From assembly GCA_963576475.1 (NCBI GenBank), contig OY754978.1:2901364-2965363 (forward strand): a stretch of 64,000 bases of DNA, read 5' to 3'. The stretch's first letter is position 1. Every line of letters starts with the position of its first letter. Made by a program: the position numbers and the translations under genes. Under the pieces are notes generated by a model. The model saw only the letters and a list, made by a program, of their open reading frames with translations, had not been told where the DNA came from and did no database searches. Source of the DNA: Molanna angustata (lineage: Eukaryota > Arthropoda > Insecta > Trichoptera > Molannidae). Positions 44,541 to 56,700 of the stretch are shown in pieces.

Positions 44541-47221
44541 CGTATATTATTGTCATTGAGCTATACACATTGGAGCGCTATATACAGAACATTAAATTTG
44601 CAGGTAAGAATCTGTGTCGCATTGTGCGAGTAGTACAGCTACAACTGGGGGGGCTTGCTCTCTCTTTCTAACTAGTTGTACATATTTGTTTCAAAGGAAT
44701 TATAGGGAGTTATTTGGATGAAAATCAAATAATAATAAAGTAAAATTATGTTTTGATTAAAAATTATAAAACCAACAACTACCACACACTTATTTCATAA
44801 AAAAAAATATTTATTGATATACTTAATATAATAACAAAGAATACATAAAATTGAAATGTTTTAAAACAAGAGATAAACAATAATAATTTATGTACAAACA
44901 AGAGATATGCTTAATGGTCGATCAGGTGAAAATGCGTATTGATTATGATAAATAATTAATTTGATTATTATATAGAGAGATAATTTACTTAAATATTATA
45001 AATAAAATACTTGTGGTAGTAAAACATGTATCCTTACAGATACAAACAAGTAAGGTAAGGCGCGCATGGAAGCTTAAATTAATCGGCCGATTATTATCGG
45101 CCGATTAATTTATCGGCCGATCGGTTCTAACGCGCATGGAAGCTTCTAGAATCGTACGATTGGAAATAACACGGCGGTCAACATTCATATGATTAGAAAT
45201 AATTGACAGATCATAATTTACCGAACTTAATAAAAAAATCATTAACTTGGGCTCCATGCGCCTGTACAACAAGCGGGAAAAAGAAAAACATTGCGCGGGA
45301 AACAGAAAACTGCAATACCTTTGTATTGCGTGGTAAAAGGTATGTATTGCACGGGAAAAGATAAATAAATTGACAGATCATAATTTACCAAACATAACCT
45401 AGAAATCATTTTGTTGGGCTCCGCGCGCGTACAAGCGGGAAAATACAAACATTGCGCGGGAAACAGAAAAGTGACAGAGCAAATGTACAGACGCAATAGT
45501 GAACCAAGTATATATAATATAAAACTTTTTTTTAAGGTTTTTTCGTTGACACAGTTGAAGTTCATAATTATAAATTGTAAAATAAAACACTTGAAACACA
45601 GTTAAGTTTTTATTCATTAAGTGGAATATTTATTAAATTACCTATGTTACTATTAATCAATTAAGTAATAACTTACCCAATTCAGTTCTTTTATTATGAT
45701 TTAGCTGTTCCCAGCCAGTTATTAATATTTCGCTTATCTCCAACAATAATTTTTGCTTAATTTGGCGGTTACTATAATTTTTTATCATATAATGAAGGAC
45801 GTGCTTCAACTAATATAATTAATTTTTCCGAATCAAAATTTATTTCATCTGACATTTCGTTTGGCAGCACTGACAACGTACTCCTCGATCTACTGCGCTC
45901 GGACGATTAAATTATCGGTGAACATGCGCCATGCGCGCCCTCTCATACAACAAGATTGGTTACAAAAAATCGGCCGATCGAGATCGGCCGATTTTTTTGT
46001 GTCTCGTCACAGATTTTAAAATCGGCCGATTCTGTTAGCTTTCATGCGCGCTCTTACATGTAATTCGTATGTTGTAACTCACCGATAATTAATCGGCCGA
46101 TGAAATTAGCTTCCATGCGCGCCTACCTTTATTGTCTTGAAAATTTACATTTAAAGAAATATCGGGCTCGAGGAAAAAAAATATAATACATTTACATGGA
46201 AATAACTTACCGATTCAAAGCGCTAATTCTCCAGTAAATAATTTCTGATTGCACAACACAAGTTCAGAAAATTTTATATCACTACTACTACATTCAAATG
46301 AACTCGATATATAATAATCATAATAGGTAGGTACATTGTAATAAAAAAAAATCCAATAGCAGCAAGTATAACAGAAAAACAAAAAAATCGTGCAATTAAA
46401 ACGTTTTACATCAAATAAACATAAAATAAGAAATATTATGAAGTATACAAGATATACAAATATTATTGCAATAAAAAGTTTTACATCAACTAAAAATAAT
46501 TGCAATTAAACCTTTTTGTACCAAATAAGAATCATAAAGCAGTAAATATACAAGATTAATAAAAATTCTAGCAATTACATGTTTTACATCAAGAATTTTT
46601 AAGAGGTAAGTATACAAGATGAAAAATTTCTTTATCGTATAGGTCAGTTATTTCCATGTAAATGTATTATATTTTTTTCTTCGAGCCCAATATTTCTTTA
46701 AGTGTAAATTTTCAAGACAATTACTTGTTTGTATCTGTAAGGATACATGTTTTTACTACCACAAGTATTTTATTTATAATATTTAAGTAAATTTTCTCTC
46801 TATATAATAATCAAATTAATTATTTATCATAATCAATACCTACGCATTTTCACCTGATCGACCATTACGCATATCTCTTGTTTGTACATAAATTATTATT
46901 GTTTATCTCTTGTTTTAAAACATTTCAATATTATGTATTCTTTGTTATTATATTATATCAATAAATATTTTTTATGAAATAAGTGTGTGGTAGTTGTTGG
47001 TTTTATAATTTTTAATGAAAACATAATTTTACTTTAGTATTATTTGATTTTCATCCAAATAACTCCTTATAATTTCTTTGAAACAAATATGTACAACTAG
47101 TTAGAAAGAGAGAGCAAGCCCCCCCCAGTAGTAGCTGTCTCACTCTAACAATGTGACACACTTTTGGTATTGACATATAGCACTCCAATGTGTATAGCTC
47201 AATGATTATTGTATATTATAA
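44541..47221. mobile_element. Large foldback element, ~590-bp arms, with a nested MITE
   Basis: The left arm is 44541-45053 continued at 46130-46215; the right arm is 46636-47221. They pair over almost their whole length (TTGAGCTATACACATTGGAG near 44560; CTCCAATGTGTATAGCTCAA near 47184). The loop of about 420 bp (46216-46635) has no supported frame; the minus frame at 46215-46505 is background. The MITE at 45054-46129 interrupts only the left arm. Confidence 0.88.
45054..46129. mobile_element. PIF/Harbinger-like MITE, copy 2
   Basis: Same ends as 14790-15435 (GGTAAGGCGCGCATGGAAGC; GCGCGCCTACC) and the same interior palindromes, but about 430 bp longer. The extra part holds a local duplication around TTGACAGATCATAATTTACC and TTGCGCGGGAAACAGAAAA. 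The intact right arm of the host shows the empty site AAGTAATTGTC; the filled flanks give TAA on the left and TTA on the right, a TWA duplication with one change. The frames at 45242-45617 run in both directions through the duplication and are not called. Confidence 0.75.
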
Positions 47222-47622
47222 TAAAAATCTGTGCCTAATTGTCTATGACATACAGTATTCTCTTTGGTCATATTTGAATTTCGGGTTATTTTCAATTTTG
47301 TGACAGCTGAGGCTGATATTAGAGTAGCGTTTTTCCGTGAAACATAATATTTTGTTTTGGTGATAGCTTTTCATTATTTTTGAAGAAAATTCCAGACCAC
47401 GTAAGAATAATTTTGTTTATTCAATATAGACATATACATGAAACAAAAATAAGTAAAGTACTTTATGGTTTTTACACATTAATAAATATTTTTTTTTATT
47501 TGTGATTTTGTTTAATGTTCTTGAGGACCACACGAGAATATAAATTAATTTCGCCATTTCAGCTTTTTTCCGTAGGTTTATGCTTTAAACGATATCCACA
47601 CCTACATAATTTATTGAGTATC

Positions 47623-47720
47623 ATGTCTCAGAAATGTAGAAAATGCGTTATTTGTGGCAAGCGGGAGACAAACAGTAGTGAAAATACTTTTTTCTCAAAG
47701 TTTCCAAGAGAGGAAATTCG
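47623..47720 (+). CDS. THAP gene exon 1
   Basis: 32 codons plus two bases, ending GAAATTCG before the strong donor GTGAGTATT. Holds the first zinc ligand pair (CVIC). Confidence 0.85.
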
Positions 47721-50700
47721 GTGAGTATTTCTCATTCATGTAGGTATATATAAAAGAAATATTGTATATATAAAAGACCAGAGTTAAGGATTAAGGTTCG
47801 CTGCGGATCAGACAGGAGACTGCCACACGAGAAAGCAATAGTCAAGCAGTAGTCAAGTTACACTCGGTCTCCTATCTCTGTCGCACAACGAACTGCTACA
47901 AAAATAATATCTTCATGAGATCTCAGGTGAAAATCTACTGTACCCCATCTGTAGAAGAATATACCCCATCTCAAGCCAAATATACCCCAATACCCCATAG
48001 GATAGGGTGGTAAAAGCAGCATTGTCCGCGTCCCATTGGATCATTCATAGGTTGGTGGGTGAGCGTGAATCGAGTCATAAAGGGGCCCCTTAATTAAATA
48101 TCGGGTGCCACAGGGGACAGTTTTGGGGCCCATTCTTTTAATTTTGTATATTAATTAGCTTGACTAACCACTCTGCCATCACCCATCTTTTATTTTTTCC
48201 ATTTCATTTATCTATCCATTTTGTAAAATTTCATAATTGAGATTTTTAATGAGGCAGTTTGGGCATATTGAAAGAATGAACAACGAAACACTGACCAAAA
48301 AAATATATATGAGTGTAAGAGATGGAGTGAATAGGAGAAGCCGTCCCAGACAGGGATGGCATGACCATGTGAATGATATTTTGTAAAAAGGAAACATAGG
48401 AAGCTTTGACAATCACGAGCATTAATAAAACTATGTTCAATGCAAAGGAAGCCATAAATATGTGCAAAAATAGAGGCAAATGGCACTCGGTTCTCTCTGC
48501 CTACCCCGTTAGAGACATGGCATTGAAATCCAAAGTTCATAAAACATAATACAAATAATAAATATAAGAAATATTTTTTTTTTGTATAAATCATTTCTCT
48601 AGGCTGAGCCTGTTCTGAGGAAGCAGAAAATTACTTGAATTCATAGGTTTTTATTATAATATACTAGATGTCTGTATGTATAATATATTGGGAAGCAGAA
48701 TATCTCAAGACGGGCGTTCAACAACAGACATCAAAAGCAGAATCCACCAAGCGAGAGTCGCCTTCAACAAAAGATCAACAACTTTTGAATCCCCTAACAT
48801 TTCCATCAAAATTAGGAAAAACTTGATCAAGACTCTTGTCTGGAGTGTACTGCTATATGGCTGTGAAACATGGACCATCAGCCAACGCGAAACGGGACGT
48901 CTGTCTGCGTTTGAGATGTGGTGCTACAGACGCATGGCTAAAGTTCACTGGTCACACATCAGTAACGACGAGGTACTAAGTAGGGTTGGAGGGACAAGGC
49001 AAATTATGAAAAGAATTGCCCAACAGAGAACAACTTGGATAGGCCACAACATCCGGCACCCAGGCCTTCTTTTTACCATCGTCGAAAGAATGATTGATGG
49101 GGGTAACTGTAGAGGTCACCCCAGAAACAATTTTATAGACCAGATTATCGGTGACATGCGCTGTAGCAGCTACAAGGAGATGAAGAGACTGGCGGACAAT
49201 ATAGTTAAGTGGAAAGATCGAGTGTTTGGTGCAGACCAATACTAGGATTGTGACCCAGAAGAAGAGAAGATGTCGTAGTTAGCAAATTTTGTATGAATCG
49301 AAGTGAGTCATTTTTCCGGGGGATTTTTGACGTTTTGGTTTAGACCACATCGTTTTTCTATAGAGAATAACGACTAATGTGAATTTTTTTCGGATTTGTC
49401 TAAAAAAACATTTTGATTATTAAAGTTTAGAGAACACTTATCTAGGATGTGTCGAAATGTAAGGAAAACTGAAATATGTTGCCAACCAAAACGTCAAACG
49501 CGCGATATTCCATGACTCACATTTTGCACGGAGTACTACATCTAATTTATTATAATAAAAATCTATGCTTGAATTATATATCACAGAATAAACATTTTGA
49601 ATTTTTTTTTTTTTAATATTATACCTATTATAAAATGAAAAATTGATCGATCACAGATATACCTACCGAGAACGATCAGGAAGTCAGCCCCCCCACACTT
49701 ATAGAGATAAGACTGGCAACCAAGAAATTGAAAAATAATAAAGCGCCAGGAGCAGATAATATGCCATCTGAATTACTAAAATATGGAAACGAGCACCTCC
49801 ATAAGCTGATGCACGGAATAGTTCTGAAGGTATGGGATTTAGAAGAAATTCCTGAGGAATGGCAGCTGAGTATAATTTGCCCGAACCATAAGAAAGGCGA
49901 TAAGCTGAAGTGTGAGAATCATAGGGGCATTTCATTGTTGAACACAGCATACAAACTCCTGGAAAGGATCGAACACTTAGCGGAGGACATTTTTGCATGC
50001 ATGACGTAAACCTCCATAATTTATATATGTATTTTTATGGTTTATAAACAGATTCATTATAAAATTTCTTAGAGCCAAACATTCTGCTTCGGCCAAAGAC
50101 ACCACTTAAGACTGCCTCGTTTCGTAGAGGTAACTAATAAGATATAGCACCTTTGGAGTGATCTTGTATCACAAAATGGCACTTTATAAATTATTATTAT
50201 TAATGCATAAATAATATTTTGATTTCAGATGCAAACAATGGGTTAAAATCGTAGGCAATCCAGAGTTAGTATATGTGCCGATAGAAAAATTATGCCATAT
50301 TCGATATGTGTGTGGTATCCACTTTGAAAAGAGATGTTTCAACCGAAAAAAGAATCGTCTCAAGAAAACTGCCATCCCCACATTAAAATTATCTTCATTG
50401 CCACTGACTGATGAGCAACTCAAAGATTTTCCTTTTCATGTGGCGAGTTGGTTACCACCAGAAGGTTGGTATTTACATTTTATTATATACTGTAAAGTAG
50501 GTGTACTCGAACAGTAGATGAATGTTATACATATTCATCTACTTGTTCAAATGATTGTACCTGGGTAGCTGAGTTTATGAGAGATGGAATAGTTTGAAAA
50601 TGATATTGAAACGAGAAAAGTGGCAGGCATCAGGGTGCTCTGAGGCAAGACTAACGGTCCACTGGCTACCCTACTTGTAGTTTATGCCATAATAATATGG

Positions 50701-53700
50701 ATGGAAAAGTCTAGAATGAAAGGAGATGTATTGACTACAGTGAATGTGAACAAACTTTGGCAGTTTGAATTTGTTTAAATAATGAGTAATAAGAATAACA
50801 AATAAGATATGAGTCATATAGTTGCAAAACCCTGTATAATTGAATTTTGACAAAAATGAGGTGTAAATGTATATTTGTAGAGAAATTTCTCTATCTATTA
50901 ATTCCATTATTGCGCGATAAATCCATCTATATCATACTAAAAAAGTCGAAATGAAAATACAGTGAGTTTCAAAATCCTCTATAATACAAGGGTTTGTTTG
51001 TAAATTGCTCTATAATGAATTCGGCCAATAACAGAAAAGCATTTTGATCACGTGATCTAATTTTTAGTATGATTTTGCAATAGTTTGGTTGCAAACTCCT
51101 CTTAAACGGATAGCCTAGTCTTCACACCATTCTTTTTTTAAACATAACCTACAAAAGTTTGGTAAAAATACCAATTTAGTCATTTATTTTAATATTTTAA
51201 TTACTTTTTTTTTAATATATAATGCAACTGGCTCATGTGAGTCGCAATTATAACTACAAACAAACCTAACCAACCTATTTTTACCAAACTTTTGTAGGTT
51301 AGGTTTACAAAAATGGTGTGAAGACTCTATAACTCACTTGTTGGGGTGAAAATCCCTCTATAGCACAAAGTCACTTGCAAATCCCTCTATAATGAATTTT
51401 ATAATTCAGTTTTTTGCTTTATCATTTTAAAAATATAAAATGTCATTATTTATCGCTAAGCAACTATTGAAACGTTTTTTACGTTTTCTGTATTTTTTAA
51501 GAAAACCGTTATACAAGGATTTCCAACTATATGACTCATATATTATGTGCACCTGCAAACTGATTCTGAAAGACAGACATATTATTGTGAACATGAAGAA
51601 TATAAGAGTTTGTATTAATATGACAGAGGCTGAGGTTTACCATTCTTGGTATTTATTTATTTATTTATTTATTAAAGACACCAACAGAACATTGAAATAT
51701 ACAGACACAAGTTAACACATGATACAAACACATAAGGTCTCCAATGCTCCAATGACAGGCGTCTGTCACATACTACTAAATATTAATTTAAATAAACAAA
51801 AACAATCATCGCTTATAACGTATTTGCATAAGATTTGCAGTAAAATAACACTGGTAACGGTGATAAAACAAAAGCCTTTAAATAAGGAGAGAGATTACAA
51901 TAATAATGTCTACATAAAAATAACATTTACCGAGTGCAAGATAATAATGTTGCCATCACTGCACAATGTATGTGCATACCTGCTATGTTAAATATTCTAC
52001 TGTTGAGAGCTGATGCTAATTTGTGTAACTGTTCCAAAGTATGTGCATACCTGTAATTCAATGTATGTGCATACCTGCTATGTTAAATATTCTACTGTTG
52101 TGCATTTATAAGGATAGTGAAGAGCACAATTGAATATCCAGCTGTTTGAGAGCTGATGCTAATTTGTGTAACTGTTCCAAAGTATGTGCATACCTGTAAT
52201 TCAATGTATGTGCATACCTGCTATGTTAAATATTCTACTGTTGTGCATTTATAAGGATAGTGAAGAGCACAATTGAATATCCAGCTGTTTGAGAGCTGAT
52301 GCTAATTTGTGTAACTGTTCCAAAGTATGTGCATACCTGTAATTCAATGTATGTGCATACCTGCTATGTTAAATATTCTACTGTTGTGCATTTATAAGGA
52401 TAGTGAAGAGCACAATTGAATATCCAGCTGTTTGAGAGCTGATGCTAATTTGTGTAACTGTTCCAAACATTTTATTTCCTTCTATGGGCTTTTGCCAAAA
52501 ACATAACTGATTTAATTAATTGTTTTATGTGTGTAAATTATGAAAAGTATATATTTTAAATCTTTATTAATTTATTGTATTTAAATCTAACGATTAACAC
52601 GTATATATCCTTAAAATTGGAAGCCAAAAACGACTTCAAATTCCCTGAAAGTCCCTATCCAAAAAATTAATGCAAATATTTCAGGTCTCTGCATTATTTG
52701 TCATCAATAATGTGTTTTCTGTAAATCTGTCTTCATCTTCCAGGTAACACTCCTAAAAATGAAGACATCACTCCACTGAGTCCCGTCGTTCAAAATGTTC
52801 TGGAAATTAAAATCCCGCAATATATAAAGAAATTGGTTAAAAATACGGATCACTCGTACGGTAAGAGAATTATTATATTGAAAAAATTATATCCTATTAT
52901 GTTGTTATTGTTTAATGTTGTTTAATTTATTATTTTCATATTTCATGTGATTTTGGAGCTCTATCATGAAGACAGTTTCAAACTTAAAAAAAAATTAAAG
53001 TTGCTTGTACAGTAGATTTTACTGCCTTGTTTAAAAAATTGAAATTCAAGAACAGTAAGTGGTTCAAAATTCGAGATGAGGTAAGGGTTTATCTATATCA
53101 GGGGTTCCCAACCTTTTTGTACTCTAGAGCACATTATAAAATATCGGTAGGGTGGCGGGCACCACCTATTTTTAATCACAAAATCCTTCCATACCTTGTC
53201 ATTTTTCCATAATTTATTTTCTCATATTCATAATTTATTAATAAATAATAAACAAAAATGTTCCAAAATAGTAAAATTAATATTCAAATTGCATACACAC
53301 AGAGTAATATATTTACAAAACGTAAACAAAAAATACAATTACAGTTAAAACATTTTATAAAAAAATATAATATGAATATGTCAATGTCATCGTTGGCATT
53401 GCATATCGTTGGCCAGTGCCTCATAATTAGGAGATTATGACGATAATCCTGTTAGCAAACAATCATAAACGACAAGTACCTACTGTCAGCAAATGAACCA
53501 CTCATACATACAATATCGCAAACATACCAACGTATACATAATAAACCTAGGCACTAAAAAAATTAAAATTAACAAATAAATGAAAATAATTCACATTTTT
53601 AATTAATGATTATGAAAAAATTCTGTCTTATGTCGAATAGTGGCGGACACATACGATCGTTCACATACGGCACCATGGCGCCCGCGGGCACGGGGTTGGC

Positions 53701-56700
53701 AACCTCTGATCTATATTATATTCACTCAAGGTTAATTTTTAATCTACCTTTAATTGAATTCATGTGCGGGTGCAAAATTGGGATTACATGAAAATTCTTC
53801 TAAACACAATTGTTCGAATGCGCAATTGTACGAATAACAATTTTTCGAAAATCAGTTATCAGAATGACAATTGTCCGAAAGCAAATTATTCGAACTAACA
53901 TTTGTCGGAAAACCAATTGACCGAATTTAATATATTTTTGTGTCATTATGTTGCCTCCTTTGACATATTTGTTGCCAGTAAAATATATTCGATGAAGACT
54001 ATTATTACTTGTATTATTGTTGGGTACGTATGTATGCACATTTTTAATAACTGATGTTTGACAGCGCGGGATAGCCTAGTTTGTACACCAGTTTTTGATT
54101 TTGACACATCATGTACAGACAGTTTATCTAGTATTCACACCAATTTAAATATTTTATTTTAATATTATAGTTACTTTTTTTAATATATAATGCAACTGGC
54201 TCACGCCAGTCGCAATTATAACTACAAACAAACCTAAACAACCTATTTTTACCAAAGTTTTGTAGGTTTAGGTTTAAAAAATCGGTGTACATCCTCAGAT
54301 ATCTGACAGCGCGGTGCGTCGCCATGTTGTTTATTCCATAGATTTTTATTATACATAATATTATACTATGTAGATGTAGTACTCCGTGCAAAAAGTAAGT
54401 CATGGAATATCGCGCGTTTGACGTTTTGTTGACAACATATTTCAGTTTTCCTTACATTTCAACACATCCTAAATAACTTTTCTCTAAATCTAAATTAACA
54501 AAGTGTTTTTTACAACAAATAAATCCGAAAATAATTACGTAAAAACTGAAACGTCAAAAATCCACCGGAAAAATGCCTCGCTTCGATTCATACAAAATTT
54601 GCTAACTCTAGTATATTATAATAAAAATCTATGGTTTATTCCTTTCACAATACTACCAACATGACGTCATAAAAATTCGAACAATTGTAAATTCTGATAA
54701 TTGTGTGTTCGGAAAATTGTTTTTCGAAAAAATGTGATTCGAATAATTGCCATTCGTAAAATTGATTTTCGTAAAATTGAGCATTCGAATAATTGTTTTT
54801 CGAATAATTTTCCTGTCACCCAAAATTGGGACGTTGTCAGATTAATTTCTGTTGTCTGTTGCAACTACCCAGTCGTTATACGGCGTTTATTAGTAAATTT
54901 TAAAGAAAAAAATCTATGGTTTGCCATATCAATGTGAAATAAATTTCATATTTGTATGAAAAATGTATTTAATAAAATAGCTTTTGTATGGGATAATTGA
55001 GTGATTAACTTCATTGCCTCATCCACATTGATACACTGTCTCATACATGCTCATCTTGCTAGTAATGCAATTTTTTTACATCAATTTCTCAACAGGTATC
55101 ATGTAGAAAGTGCATACTATGAGTTTCGTGACAATGTTTTTTGTGTATGGTGTATTGTGAAAACTTTTTTCCTCTGGGAATCTTATATGTGTTTAAGAAT
55201 CTAATCGAAATGTATTTCATAAAAATGCATTTGGTAATTATTTACAAGTGGTATAAGTCTTCAATTTTGCTAATTTTTTTCTATAGATAGATAAAAATAT
55301 ACAGATTACGGGAAAAATAGTAATTTTCCTGGGAAACGCCTAGAAAAATTAAAAAAAAAAAATTACATTACGAAAAATATATGAAGTTTCCCAAGCAAAT
55401 AGTTGCTTTTCTGACATCTATGGGCGAATATTCAAACTAATTGTTAGTATAGAAACACGCCGCGAAAATCTGAACTAAATGAAAATTCTATGAAATATCG
55501 AAAATTAATAAAGTTTACAAAAAAACAAGGTTATAAAATATATAAATGCTACTTACATTTCAGGTCTTGAATTTTTTTAACACTGAACCTAACCTAACCA
55601 ATTTTTACCAAAAGTTTGCTTAGAATAGGTTGGTTAGGTTTGTATTTAGTTTTTATTGCGACTCGCGTGAGCGAGTTGCATTATACATTGAGTGACAGTA
55701 TGTAATGCAACTCGCTCACGCGAGTCGCAATAATAAATACATACAAACCTAACCTAACCAATTTTTACCAAAAGTTTGCTTAAAATAGGTTGGTTAGGTT
55801 TGTATTAACCAACCTATTATTATAATTTTGATGATGTATTCGCATTTGTTTATAATTTACAAATAAATTATATTTAATAACAAATTTAGGTAGTTGTATG
55901 GTACCTACCAGTTTTAATATTTTTTATGTGATATTTTTTCGCAAATACTGTCTGTCATATATTTTGTAGTATGCATTTATCTGTGGTTTAGTTTTCAGTT
56001 TTATGTCGCAGTTGTCGTATTAGCTCACGTGTTTAATAAACGTTAAAAATAAGAAATTAGTAATGATTTTTCTGGTTTTTTATCGTGAAAATCGAATGTT
56101 TATAGATAATTTGCGTGTTAATAATGTGTACATTGTGATTTAATAAAAGTATTGTTGGTTATTTGACTTCAAATGAGAAAATAGTCACGTGCAATCTCTG
56201 CGATAGGTGTCGTTAAATCGTACAAGGTTTCATACATTGCAATTTTATTTTTTTTAATTTTTCTAGGCGTTTCCCGGGAAAATTACTATTTTTCCCGTAA
56301 TCTGTATATTTTTATCTATCTACAGAAAAAAATTCAGCAAAATTGAAGACTTATACCACTTGTAAATAATTACCATGCATTTAGAGATTGTCAACCTTTT
56401 TAGAAGAAAAAATGAGCACTTACTATGGTGTGGAGAGTTTAGTGTTAGCCACAACCCACTCGTTTTATTCATGACAAGAAAACATTTTTTGATGGATATG
56501 TCAATGTGACATTTTGTTAATTTTCTAACCTCAAAATGACAACTTTGTTTTGATTACTAGTAATGTTGATTTCAGTTGATTATCTATCAAAATTATAAAC
56601 AATAAGATAAAATTAGATTAATAGATTTCCAAATAACCATGATTTTATCTCCCAGAAATGTTATCTCAAGTGCAAAAAGTGCTGAATCATATTTAAACCT

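Larger units (their letters stand above)
53780..54832. mobile_element. Element with inverted arrays of a ~15-bp CGAA motif, two nested MITEs
   Basis: The left array (53811-53930) holds about eight units of the form CAATTNTTCGAATNN. The right array (54672-54812) holds about ten, inverted. Outside them lie AAAATTGGGATTAC and, inverted, GTCACCCAAAATTGGG. The interior carries the palindromic MITE at 54068-54296 and the P-like MITE at 54341-54633. The frames at 53800-54039 and 54667-54864/54701-54937 are the motif translated (FRKIV/IIAIRK repeats). No transposase. Confidence 0.7.

Noticed and set aside
47515..47622. Upstream in-frame ATG extending the THAP protein by 36 residues
   Set aside because: The THAP domain normally begins within a few residues of the start; the extension has no family resemblance.
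54667..54937. Two opposing frames of 65-78 codons with IRKI/FRK repeats
   Set aside because: They are the CGAA motif array translated, not protein-coding.
55583..55805. AACCTAACCTAACC as insect telomere repeat
   Set aside because: Only two or three units at a time, always inside the palindromic MITE and inverted within it; not a telomeric tract.
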